NCBI GenBank assembly: GCA_900770525.1
Contig: CAAHDT010000024.1
Coordinates: 18,885-82,884 of the forward strand
Length of the DNA stretch: 64,000 nt
Direction: 5' to 3'
From: Candidatus Gastranaerophilales bacterium
GTDB lineage: Bacteria > Cyanobacteriota > Vampirovibrionia > Gastranaerophilales > Gastranaerophilaceae
Each line of letters begins with the position of its first letter. Position 1 is the stretch's first letter. Made by a program: the position numbers and the translations under genes. Shown here one piece after another: positions 51,158 to 58,805 of the stretch. The notes below the pieces were generated by a model, which was given only the letters and a program-made list of their open reading frames with translations, did no database searches and was not told the DNA's origin.

Positions 51158-52195
51158 TTAGAACTTAAGCGGATAATCTTTAGGAATTTTCCACCCATTC
51201 ATCTGGATTAACTTTGTACAATATGCTTTTAAATTAGTATTTTCCTTATAACAACCATAATATCCGTTATATAAATTTTCTATAGTTCCGTCCCATCCAT
51301 AAGTATACGGCTCAATACCTTTGTTATAATGTCCAATTAACTCTTTTCTGTTTGGAGCAAAGAAAAACGAAAAAGTTCTAGCACCAATTTCAGGCTGTTT
51401 TATCTGAACCGTACCATCCTCTTTAACCATCTCAATATAATCTTTTTTATTCAAATAATAAATAATTCCGGTACCGGCAAACAAAGCCAAACTACCATCC
51501 GGATAATATATTACTACATTACCATTGCCATTCACTCTTTCATCTGCAATATTCATATACGGTTTCAGATACTTATCAAACCAAGCTTGAGGCACCGACT
51601 TTGTTTTATCGACATTACCATCTTCATCAACAACAAAACCATTACCAATTTCACCCCAATTTTTTTTATCACCATAATCATTTTCAGCTCTTTGAATAGC
51701 TTGATTCATAGTAGAATAAAATTTAGCAACACGAGTTTCTGCAACCTGTTTTCTGTAATTGGATAACAAAGTCGGCAATGTCATTGCAGCAATGATACCA
51801 ATTATGCCGAGGGTGATTAAGACCTCTGCGAGGGTAAAGGCGACTTGTTTTTTCTCGGTGCGCAAGTGTGCGCCCCCTACATTTTTACTCTGTTGGTGCA
51901 ATAAATTGCACCCTACTTTCCTTATACGCCCTCGCAGGATATAGTCATCCTGAACTTGTTTCAGGATCTGACCACTGGTATGTTCTTGCAAATGGTCGGA
52001 TTGTGTTTCGAATGTCGTAACTGCTTGAAGATAGTCACTGTAGGGTGCGCACACTTGCGCACCGGCAATACTTTCCACTGTGGAAGTTACACTATTTACC
52101 TCTTGCAATAGCTTGGTGGTGACTGAATTAAAGGTAGACACCTCACCCCTGCCCTTTGCTTCCCGAAGGGCGAGGAACGCTTCACTGTTGCTCAT
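51158..52195 (-). CDS. Type IV pilin-like protein with repeat-derived N-terminal region
   Basis: The frame codes for 345 residues, but the prepilin segment AFTLAEVLITLGIIGIIAAM begins only at about residue 118. The first 110 residues are translated from hairpin repeats (for example SGQILKQVQDDY from a known-type CCTGAAACAAGTTCAGG repeat) and are unlikely as a leader. A better start may be the TTG in CACTTGCGCACC (about 51866), seven bases after AGGGGG, giving the leader MRTEKKQVAFTLAEV. The soluble part ends MNGWKIPKDYPLKF like the prepilin at 45531. Likely a minor pilin. Confidence 0.8.
   Translation of the reverse strand: MSNSEAFLALREAKGRGEVSTFNSVTTKLLQEVNSVTSTVESIAGAQVCAPYSDYLQAVTTFETQSDHLQEHTSGQILKQVQDDYILRGRIRKVGCNLLHQQSKNVGGAHLRTEKKQVAFTLAEVLITLGIIGIIAAMTLPTLLSNYRKQVAETRVAKFYSTMNQAIQRAENDYGDKKNWGEIGNGFVVDEDGNVDKTKSVPQAWFDKYLKPYMNIADERVNGNGNVVIYYPDGSLALFAGTGIIYYLNKKDYIEMVKEDGTVQIKQPEIGARTFSFFFAPNRKELIGHYNKGIEPYTYGWDGTIENLYNGYYGCYKENTNLKAYCTKLIQMNGWKIPKDYPLKF
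51857..51880. repeat. Hairpin repeat GGTGCGCA(A)GTGTGCGC, copy 1
   Basis: GGTGCGCAAGTGTGCGCCCCCTAC, read on the minus strand as GTAGGGGGCGCACACTTGCGCACC. Close to copies at 52040-52063 and 63747-63770. It lies just inside the 5' region of the prepilin gene. Confidence 0.8.
51895..51916. repeat. Hairpin repeat GGTGCAATAAATTGCACC
   Basis: Self-complementary GGTGCAAT/ATTGCACC followed by CTAC; the CTAC (GTAG on the other strand) is common to the whole repeat group here. Confidence 0.75.
51944..51969. repeat. CCTGAACTTGTTTCAGG repeat, copy 1
   Basis: GTCATCCTGAACTTGTTTCAGGATCT in two halves (stem CCTGAA(A)C/GTTTCAGG); the following 60 bases (CCACTGGTATGTTCTTGC) are also alike in copies at 52427 and 63795. 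Translated in the prepilin frame as SGQILKQVQDD. Confidence 0.85.
52040..52063. repeat. GTAGGGTGCGCACACTTGCGCACC repeat, copy 2 (inverted to copy 1)
   Basis: Opposite orientation to 51857-51880. Near-perfect palindrome GGTGCGCA/TGCGCACC. Confidence 0.8.
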
Positions 52196-52274
52196 TTCTG
52201 CTTGACTGTTATCAAATCCTACTTGACTGTGTTGTGAATCGCCAAAAGCCTTGCTATTACTGCTTAGAAGGTTA

Positions 52275-52284
52275 CCCCCCCCCC
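52275..52284. repeat. C10 homopolymer (G10 on minus strand)
   Basis: Ten C in a row, next to an inverted repeat CGAAAACCG/CGGTTTTC (about 52284-52308). It lies 80 bp upstream of the earliest possible prepilin start. Such tracts slip during replication and may switch expression. Confidence 0.6.
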
Positions 52285-52365
52285 GAAAACCGCACTATGA
52301 CCGGTTTTCAGCGTTTTCTTGTTTCTTTCTATCATTCTTAATCCTCCTGTTTTCTTTGCTACTTT

Positions 52366-52389
52366 GTTGGGCTGGAAAGCCCAACCTAC
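52366..52389. repeat. GTTGGGCTGGAAAGCCCAACCTAC hairpin repeat
   Basis: Stem TTGGGCT/AGCCCAA with GGAA loop, then CTAC. Same GTAGG-plus-hairpin style as neighbouring repeats. Confidence 0.75.
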
Positions 52390-52426
52390 ATTTTTGTCCG
52401 TCAACTTTCTGCCTTTGCTTGGACTT

Positions 52427-52452
52427 GTCATCCTGAACTTGTTTCAGGATCT
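52427..52452. repeat. CCTGAACTTGTTTCAGG repeat, copy 2
   Basis: Matches 51944-51969 and 63795-63820 base for base across 26 positions, with similar flanks. Confidence 0.85.
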
Positions 52453-52667
52453 AGCCACTGGTATATTCTTGCTAGTAGTCGTCTTTATGTTACGGTTACA
52501 ATAAATACTTGAAGATGGCTAGATTCAGAATAACTTGTAAATTTTATACTCATTTCATTTGTATTAATTTACTAAGTTTTCAGAATGACATTTGTTATAT
52601 TATTGATAGTATAAATTTATTATAACTTACTTTCCTCTTTTGCACAAGACTATGAGAAAAACACAAA

Positions 52668-53666
52668 CTATTTTCTTACGCGCATGCCGGTTTCTTTGTC
52701 AAACAAGTATATATCATCAGGATTAATCGAAATATCGACTGTTTTGCCAATTACCTTTTCAGCATCCAATTTTACTGAACACTTACTATTCCCAATATTA
52801 AAATAAACAATCTTTTCAGAACCCAACAACTCGGTTATATCTACATCAGCGGTAAATTTTATACTTCCACCGGTTGCCATTTTCTCCGGTCTGACCCCAA
52901 CCGTTAAACCACGATATTTTTCATCCAACAATTCTCCATCAATAAAATTCATCTGCGGAGAACCAACAAACCCTGCAACAAAAGTATTTTGCGGATTGTT
53001 ATAAATCTCTTCCGGACTTGCAACCTGCTGAATTTTCCCCTTGTCTAAAACAACAATTCTATCTCCCATAGTTAGCGCCTCAGTCTGGTCATGGGTAACG
53101 TAAATAAATGTCGTTTGAAGTTTTTCATGAAGTTTTTTTATTTCAGAGCGCATTTGAACTCTAAGTTTTGCATCCAAATTCGAAAGTGGCTCATCCATCA
53201 AAAATACTTTTGGATTTCTAACAATTGCACGCCCAAGCGCAACACGTTGTCGCTGTCCGCCGGAAAGTTGTTTAGGCTTTCTATCCAAATATTCTGTCAA
53301 ATCAAGAATTTTGGCTGCCTCCTGAACTTTTTTCTCGATTTCAGCCTTATCAACTTTCCGCATTTTTAACCCAAACGCAATATTTTCTCTAACAGTCATA
53401 TGTGGATAAAGTGCATAACTTTGAAAAACAAACGCAATATCTCTATCCTTTGGCGGAATATTATTGACCTTTTTATCTCCAATAAGAATTTCTCCGTCAG
53501 AAATCTCTTCCAATCCTGCAATCATACGTAAAATTGTAGATTTTCCACAACCGGAAGCTCCTACAAGAACAATAAATTCTCTATCTTTTATATCTAAATC
53601 AATGCCATCTATAACAACTTTCTTGTCATAGATTTTTTTCACGCCTTTTAAAATGACATCACTCAT
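52668..53666 (-). CDS. Carbohydrate-type ABC transporter ATPase (UgpC/MalK/MsmK family)
   Basis: 332 residues. Walker A GASGCGKST, signature LSGGQRQRVALGRA, Walker B VFLMDEPLSNLDAK and a C-terminal TOBE/OB region. Energises sugar or glycerol-phosphate import; a single ATPase of this kind can serve several permeases. No permease genes are adjacent. Its ATG overlaps the end of the kinase-like gene by eight bases, so they are translated together. Confidence 0.88.
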   Translation of the reverse strand: MSDVILKGVKKIYDKKVVIDGIDLDIKDREFIVLVGASGCGKSTILRMIAGLEEISDGEILIGDKKVNNIPPKDRDIAFVFQSYALYPHMTVRENIAFGLKMRKVDKAEIEKKVQEAAKILDLTEYLDRKPKQLSGGQRQRVALGRAIVRNPKVFLMDEPLSNLDAKLRVQMRSEIKKLHEKLQTTFIYVTHDQTEALTMGDRIVVLDKGKIQQVASPEEIYNNPQNTFVAGFVGSPQMNFIDGELLDEKYRGLTVGVRPEKMATGGSIKFTADVDITELLGSEKIVYFNIGNSKCSVKLDAEKVIGKTVDISINPDDIYLFDKETGMRVRK

Positions 53667-54801
53667 CTTGTTGAATAGCCCCGTTTTCTATTGGAATAAT
53701 TACGTTAAATACAGACCCTTTCATGACTTCCGTTTCAAGCCATATAGCCCCGTGCAAATTTTTTACTAAATCTTTTGCACTACCTAAAGAAATTGATCTG
53801 ACTAAATTTTTCTTATTAGCTTTATCTAATTGTGTATAAGGTTCAAAAATTCCGTCAATGTCGTTTTCCTGCAAGCCGACACCATTATCGCTAATTCTAA
53901 TTAACAAATACGAAGTATCCGTTGCGCTCTTAATCGGTTTAATCCCAACACGTTCAACTTGTTCTATTGACGGATTAAATAATTCAATCTGAATATTCCC
54001 GATTTCTGTAAGTTTTATTGAAATTTCAAGAATATTTTGCAAAACAATTTTCAAAGCATTTTCATCACTCGAAATCATTCTATCAGCCAAATTTTCATCA
54101 TTAATATTCAAGCTCAATTTCTTTGAGGCAATTGTAACCTCGTTGTCGCGAATAATCTCTTGAATAAGTTCCACAATATCAAACATATGAATATTTGTTT
54201 CGTACAATTTTGACTCAACTTGCGCAAATTCAAAAAACTTATTCATAAAATAAAGCAATTCGCTTGCATTTTTATGAATAATTCTCACATATTTACGTTG
54301 TCTGTCATTAAGTTCACCACCCAAGCCGTCACTCAAAGCCTGAGAAAATCCCAATATTGACTGCATTGGAGATTTAAATTCACTTGACAATTTTGTCAAC
54401 ATCAAGTTCTTATCTTTGTTCAAGCGCCCTGTCTTTTCGGCTTGAGTAAGAATATGAGTCATTTCGGTAACATCTCTGACAGTTATAAAATATTGTGTAT
54501 CCAAAAGGTTTGCACTTAATTCTACAAAGAACTCTTTGGAATTAACAACAGCACCACCAATTACAGCAACATCTTTATAAGAAGATTGTTCCGCAAGTTC
54601 CATACCTTTAACAACAACATCATTAAAATTAACGCCCTTTAATTCTTCTTTTGGCGTTTCAAAAATCACCGCAGCCCTATCGTTTGCCCACAAAATTTCT
54701 GCATTACTCTCGTCGACAACAAAAACTGCATCCGGCAAGTATTGCAGTACATCTTTCGTATTTACTTCACTAAAAAAATTTAATAAATTCATATCTTGCA
54801 T
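53659..54801 (-). CDS. PAS-histidine kinase-like protein lacking the phosphoacceptor histidine
   Basis: 380 residues. PAS domain (about 15-110: YLPDAVFVVDESNAEILWAN), dimerisation helices (about 125-195) and an ATPase domain (about 225-375). In the dimerisation box the usual S-H-E-L/F is KLSSEFKSPMQSILGF: the histidine is Ser140. The G1 box ISDNGVGL is present, but the G2 box is poor (SISLGSAKDLVKNLHG). It is thus probably an inactive scaffold or sensor. No membrane segment. Overlaps the ABC ATPase gene by eight bases. Confidence 0.85.
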   Translation of the reverse strand: MQDMNLLNFFSEVNTKDVLQYLPDAVFVVDESNAEILWANDRAAVIFETPKEELKGVNFNDVVVKGMELAEQSSYKDVAVIGGAVVNSKEFFVELSANLLDTQYFITVRDVTEMTHILTQAEKTGRLNKDKNLMLTKLSSEFKSPMQSILGFSQALSDGLGGELNDRQRKYVRIIHKNASELLYFMNKFFEFAQVESKLYETNIHMFDIVELIQEIIRDNEVTIASKKLSLNINDENLADRMISSDENALKIVLQNILEISIKLTEIGNIQIELFNPSIEQVERVGIKPIKSATDTSYLLIRISDNGVGLQENDIDGIFEPYTQLDKANKKNLVRSISLGSAKDLVKNLHGAIWLETEVMKGSVFNVIIPIENGAIQQDE

Positions 54802-54810
54802 TACTTCCTG

Positions 54811-54838
54811 TTATGTTATATAATAGATGATAACATAA
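54811..54838. promoter_or_regulatory. Divergent promoter region with inverted repeat
   Basis: TTATGTTA (54811-54818) and TAACATAA (54831-54838), exact inverted arms around a TATAAT (54819-54824) that has TTGCAT 16 bp upstream (54797). Lies between the kinase-like gene (-) and the small protein gene (+). Candidate operator. Confidence 0.5.
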
Positions 54839-54999
54839 AAATTTGTAAGGAAAGATTTTAATATTAACTTTTGTAATTTTTTTTTTACAAACTAGCAAAA
54901 AAAATAATCTTTGGGTTTTAAAGCAGAAAACGAGTAAAAGAGATACATAAAAGTACGATGAGGTCGACAAGACCGTATTCCAGAAAGAAGGATGCGACT

Positions 55000-55356
55000 A
55001 TGAGAGAAATTAACAATTCCACAAGTAATTTAAATCCTACAAATTTCCAGAAAGTTGAATCTAAAATGGATATCAATCCGTCCCAAGAGCCTGTTCAGGA
55101 AACTGAACCAAAAGCTGTAGTGACAGAAAACCTTGCAAACTCACCGGAAGCCATTATTGGCAGATCTCAAGTAAACAAAGCTGATAGCTTGGAGAATGAT
55201 ATGAAATTTATGTTAAACAATCCGGAAGCTGTTGAAAAAGCCGTAAAATTCTGCGGTTTAGCAGAAAAAATGCTTAAAGACAAAGGGGTTGAAGATTCAT
55301 ACGAGCAAGCTGCTGTTCTTGCAAACGCTTTTAAGGATGAATTTCTTACCAAGTAA
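55000..55356 (+). CDS. Small unknown protein (118 residues)
   Basis: Start ATG 55000 has GAAGGATGCGACT upstream; the frame upstream lacks a ribosome site. The first 55 residues are disordered (Asn, Pro, Glu), then a helical C-terminal domain (NDMKFMLNNPEAVEKAVKFC, EQAAVLANAFKDEFLTK). No family recognised. Soluble. Convergent with aroQ (4 bases between the ends). Confidence 0.65.
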   Translation: MREINNSTSNLNPTNFQKVESKMDINPSQEPVQETEPKAVVTENLANSPEAIIGRSQVNKADSLENDMKFMLNNPEAVEKAVKFCGLAEKMLKDKGVEDSYEQAAVLANAFKDEFLTK

Positions 55357-55360
55357 ATCA

Positions 55361-55810
55361 CTAATTTTCTGATTTATTGTCTTTTAACAGCTCAACAAGC
55401 CCTTTTAATCCTAATTTATAACTCTCGGTTCCAAAACCGCAGATTTGTGCTACACAAACAGGCGCAATAAGAGATTTTTGTCTAAAGTCTTCTCTTGCCT
55501 GAATGTTTGTCATATGAATTTCAACGGTCGGAATATTTACTGCTGAAATCGCATCCCTGATTGCAACGCTTGTATGTGTATATGCCGCAGGATTTATAAC
55601 AATACCATCAAAATTCTCATATGCTGATTGTATTTTTTCAACTATTTCTCCTTCATGGTTACTTTGATATGTTTCAATATCAATACCTAATTCGAAAGAA
55701 TACGCATACAAATCTTTTTCCAAATCTTTTAATGTCGTAGTTCCGTATTTTTCAGGTTCACGAATTCCCAACATATTCATATTCACACCGTTTATTATAA
55801 GAATTTTCAT
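55361..55810 (-). CDS. aroQ: 3-dehydroquinate dehydratase, type II
   Basis: 149 residues. NGVNMNMLGIREPEKYG contains the active-site Tyr and Arg, QSNHEGEIVEKI, the INPAAYTHTSVAIRDA binding loop and VEIHMTNIQAREDFR. Step three of the shikimate pathway. Slight change from the usual NGPNLNLLG is compatible with function. Confidence 0.95.
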   Translation of the reverse strand: MKILIINGVNMNMLGIREPEKYGTTTLKDLEKDLYAYSFELGIDIETYQSNHEGEIVEKIQSAYENFDGIVINPAAYTHTSVAIRDAISAVNIPTVEIHMTNIQAREDFRQKSLIAPVCVAQICGFGTESYKLGLKGLVELLKDNKSEN

Positions 55811-55872
55811 GATAACTCTCCTTAAGCCTATAATAATATAAAATTGACGAATTGTAAATTTTTATTAAATTT

Positions 55873-55985
55873 TTGTCATCATGCATGACATGATTTTCAT
55901 GTTCAGCATATCATGCATGTACAACTATCCCCAAATCTCCTCCCAAGATTATTGTGAAGCTACAGAATTGTAGCTTTTTTTTTAC
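55873..55985 (+). ncRNA. Candidate small RNA with C-rich anti-ribosome-site loop
   Basis: No gene fits in 55811-56081. The + strand shows interlocking ATCATGCATG repeats (about 55878-55920), then a C-rich single-stranded stretch CCCCAAATCTCCTCCCAAG and a rho-independent terminator AGCTACA-GAAT-TGTAGCT followed by nine T (55958-55984). A TCTCCTCCC segment could pair with ribosome sites. The promoter is unclear. Confidence 0.35.
55957..55985 (+). terminator. Rho-independent terminator of candidate RNA
   Basis: Stem AGCTACA/TGTAGCT with four-base loop and T9. Confidence 0.8.
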
Positions 55986-56081
55986 ATTTTTTATGTAAAA
56001 AAAACTTTTTAGCAAAAAAATGAACTTTTTAAAAATTAATTCGTTATAACTACGTAACGAGTTAATTAAAGGAGGTCATAA

Positions 56082-56459
56082 ATGACTGAAGAAAAACAAG
56101 TTGAAATTACAGAAAAACAAAACATCTATATACAAAAACGTGATGTATATAGAGCTTTACTCTCCGTTGCAACATCATTTATCGGCGCACTGCTTGCTTT
56201 AGCAGTTTTTGCAGGGCTAAACAAACCACCAGTAGCTCCGGGGCAATATCCACCACCACCTCCACCATGTGAAAGAATGAATTTTGATATGCATAGAGGC
56301 GCACCGGATATGTTACCACCACATATAGGCGAATTTCACGGCAAGCCTCAAAAAGAATTTCGTGGGCACAGACCGGACAAAGGGGCAATGATGCCACCAC
56401 CGGAAGGTACTCGTCCACAGTTTGATAAAAATATTCCTCCTAAAGAAGCTAAAAAATAG
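56082..56459 (+). CDS. Membrane protein with proline-rich tail, unknown
   Basis: 125 residues: one membrane segment (ALLSVATSFIGALLALAVFA, about 25-45), then a proline/histidine-rich tail (YPPPPPPCERM, MMPPPEGTRP). Not recognised; it may bind metals through His or interact in the periplasm. AAAGGAGGTCATAA precedes ATG. A terminator follows at 56467. Confidence 0.6.
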   Translation: MTEEKQVEITEKQNIYIQKRDVYRALLSVATSFIGALLALAVFAGLNKPPVAPGQYPPPPPPCERMNFDMHRGAPDMLPPHIGEFHGKPQKEFRGHRPDKGAMMPPPEGTRPQFDKNIPPKEAKK

Positions 56460-56466
56460 CATTTAT

Positions 56467-56496
56467 AAAAGCCAGATTTAATAAAATCTGGCTTTT
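56467..56496. terminator. Bidirectional terminator
   Basis: AAAAGCCAGATTT-AATA-AAATCTGGCTTTT, symmetrical, between convergent genes ending at 56459 and 56517. Confidence 0.85.
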
Positions 56497-56516
56497 CGTA
56501 ATCTAAAAATTTATAA

Positions 56517-56864
56517 TTATTTTTCTTTATCCGTACCGTTTGGACTCTCATACTCAATCCCCATCTCTTTAAGGGTTCTGATAAAGTTTTGAGCACAAAT
56601 TTTTTGAGCTTCCGGCGGAACTATTCTCAATATCTCAACTGTTCGAGATATTACCGGATCCTTGTCATACCAACGATTATTTGCGTTCACAGGCTTAACC
56701 ATTGCATAGAACTTATCGACCGTTTCTTTTGACACTTTTTCTTCAATCTTTTTCAAAAAAATTTCAGCTTGTGCATGTAACTCGTTTTGATAATTTTTTA
56801 AAAGCTCTATAACTTCTAATAGCAATGGGTCGTGATCATACCAACGTTTATATGTAGGACTCAT
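56517..56864 (-). CDS. Unknown protein with two RWYDxDP repeats
   Basis: 115 residues in two similar halves, each starting RWYD(H/K)DPxxxxxxExL (about 7-23 and 63-79), followed by helices ending in a long amphipathic stretch. Internal duplication is clear. No family recognised. It overlaps murA by 17 bases, so it is co-expressed with peptidoglycan synthesis. Confidence 0.65.
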   Translation of the reverse strand: MSPTYKRWYDHDPLLLEVIELLKNYQNELHAQAEIFLKKIEEKVSKETVDKFYAMVKPVNANNRWYDKDPVISRTVEILRIVPPEAQKICAQNFIRTLKEMGIEYESPNGTDKEK

Positions 56865-58173
56865 TATGTGTTCCCTCCGTTAGATTGCTGGGTGAAATGA
56901 TGTCATCATCCCTTCTTTCAATCTTTCCTCCTAACAATCTTAACTTAGATTCGAAATTTTCGTATCCTCTATCTATATGATGTAAGTTTTCAATAACAGA
57001 ATTACCCTCAGCCATCAACGCAGCAACAACAAGAGAAGCTCCAGCTCTCAAGTCACTGGCAGCAACAACAGCACCGGTCAATTTTTTTACACCTTTAATA
57101 ATAGCGTGGTTTCTATCCTGATGGATATCAGCGCCCATTCTGCGAAGTTCAGGAACTTGCATAAATCTGTTTTCGTACAAACTTTCAGTAATTATGCCAA
57201 CACCGTTTGCAGTAGACAATAAAGCCATTGCCATAGACTGCAAGTCTGTCGGAAATCCCGGATAAGGTTGAGTTACAAAATTAATTGAGTTCAATCTATT
57301 CTTACAACTAACTTCCAAAACATTTGGTTCCAACAACTTAATATTTGCACCCATTTTCAACAATTTATCAGTAAAGAATGTTAAATGAGCAGGAAATACG
57401 TTTTTGATAATTCCTTTGCCGCGAGTAGCAATAATAGCAGACATATAAGTTCCTGCCTCGATTCTATCAGGAATTGTCGTATATTCAATCGGATGAAGTT
57501 TGTCCGGTGTAACACCGTTAATCACAATTTCAGAAGTTCCGGCACCGTTAATATCTGCCCCTAAAGTGTTTAGGAAGTTTGCCAAATCAACAATTTCAGG
57601 TTCCTGTGCAGCGTTTTGAATTCTCGTAGAACCTGTAGCAAGTGTTGCCGCTAACATCAAGTTTTCGGTAGCACCAACGGATGGAATATCCAAATAAATA
57701 TCCGCACCAACCAATTTAGAAGCCTTTGCGTGAACATATCCGTTCTCTATTTTAATTTTTGCTCCAAGCGCCTCTAAACCTTTAATGTGGAAATCAACTC
57801 TTCTTTCACCAATCGCACATCCACCAGGCATTGCAACAATTGCTTCCCTACAACGTGACATTAATGCACCAAGAATAATAAATGATGCCCTCATTTTGCT
57901 CACAAGTTCATACTTTGCAGTAATACTTGTAAGTTCTGTTGCATCAATTACGATTGATTTTTCTTTTTTGTCGTAAACAGTTTTTGCACCTAATCCCTCA
58001 ATAACGCTCAACATAATCTCAACGTCAGTCAAATCAGGAACATTATATATTTTTGTGGCACCCTTTGCCAAAACAGCAGCCGCCATTAACTTTAATACGG
58101 AATTCTTTGCTCCGCCTATTTCTACTTCACCTTTAAGTGGGGTTCCGCCTTTTACATAAAACTTCTGTGTCAA
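56848..58173 (-). CDS. murA: UDP-N-acetylglucosamine 1-carboxyvinyltransferase
   Basis: 441 residues. Starts VKGGTPLKGEVEIGGAKNSV with the catalytic KN, keeps RCREAIVAMPGGCAIGERRVD with the active-site Cys, and has the FPTDLQSMAMALL loop. First committed step of peptidoglycan synthesis. The C-terminal about 20 residues (IISPSNLTEGTHNESYI) are an extension past the usual end. Confidence 0.96.
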   Translation of the reverse strand: MTQKFYVKGGTPLKGEVEIGGAKNSVLKLMAAAVLAKGATKIYNVPDLTDVEIMLSVIEGLGAKTVYDKKEKSIVIDATELTSITAKYELVSKMRASFIILGALMSRCREAIVAMPGGCAIGERRVDFHIKGLEALGAKIKIENGYVHAKASKLVGADIYLDIPSVGATENLMLAATLATGSTRIQNAAQEPEIVDLANFLNTLGADINGAGTSEIVINGVTPDKLHPIEYTTIPDRIEAGTYMSAIIATRGKGIIKNVFPAHLTFFTDKLLKMGANIKLLEPNVLEVSCKNRLNSINFVTQPYPGFPTDLQSMAMALLSTANGVGIITESLYENRFMQVPELRRMGADIHQDRNHAIIKGVKKLTGAVVAASDLRAGASLVVAALMAEGNSVIENLHHIDRGYENFESKLRLLGGKIERRDDDIISPSNLTEGTHNESYI

Positions 58174-58365
58174 TTTTCCTCCGGAAAAATATACCTTTAT
58201 AATCTCACTCTTATATAATAATACAACTATAAACCTCTGGTGTAAATAAGTTAAATTATGTAAAGATAAATTTTAACCTAAAAATAAATATAATTTATAT
58301 GAATGATTACAACATATTCAATATTTTTTAAAATGCACGTGTATTATGAATATAGGAGATAAAAT

Positions 58366-58737
58366 ATGGAAGAAAACCGTATGCCGGATTTTGATGAAAG
58401 TGAAAGCGTTTGGAAAATAGATGGTCCAATGCGTAGAAAGAATTTTATATGGAATATGATTGGAATATTCCTGCTATTAGGGTTACCTGCACTTTTACTA
58501 TACCAAGCAGTAGGAGCACTTCTTTTTCCGGTAATCCTAATTTTATTGTTATGTGCAATATGGCTAAGTTTTGCAACACTATCTAAGCGTTTTTGGGATA
58601 TCACCGGTTCCAAAATGTGGGGAATTATAATTGCTATCATTGTTACAATTTGCCAAAGCGTACCTCTTATAGGCATACTTGCATTAATTGTAGCTGCATG
58701 CGTTCCTGGAACGTGTCTTAAAGTCAGCAAAAAATAA
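58366..58737 (+). CDS. DUF805-like membrane protein
   Basis: 123 residues. GPMRRKNFIW, then four-helix pattern with LSKRFWDITGSKMWG, which resembles the DUF805 signature (KRLHDIG). Three to four membrane helices. Unknown role. ATAGGAGATAAAAT precedes ATG. Confidence 0.65.
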   Translation: MEENRMPDFDESESVWKIDGPMRRKNFIWNMIGIFLLLGLPALLLYQAVGALLFPVILILLLCAIWLSFATLSKRFWDITGSKMWGIIIAIIVTICQSVPLIGILALIVAACVPGTCLKVSKK

Positions 58738-58752
58738 TTTTTACTAATAATA

Positions 58753-58788
58753 AAAAAAGAGCCCGATTATAAAATCGAGCTCTTTTTT
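58753..58788. terminator. Bidirectional terminator between DUF805-like gene and rplA
   Basis: AAAAAAGAGC(cc)GATT-ATAA-AATC(ga)GCTCTTTTTT; serves both converging transcripts. Confidence 0.85.
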
Positions 58789-58805
58789 GTATCTTGTTAT
58801 CAGAA

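Noticed and set aside
51857..52452. CRISPR array
   Set aside because: Repeats are of different kinds, irregularly spaced and in both orientations, with no cas genes.
52156..52504. Small + strand frames within the repeat cluster
   Set aside because: They read through palindromic repeats and lack ribosome sites.
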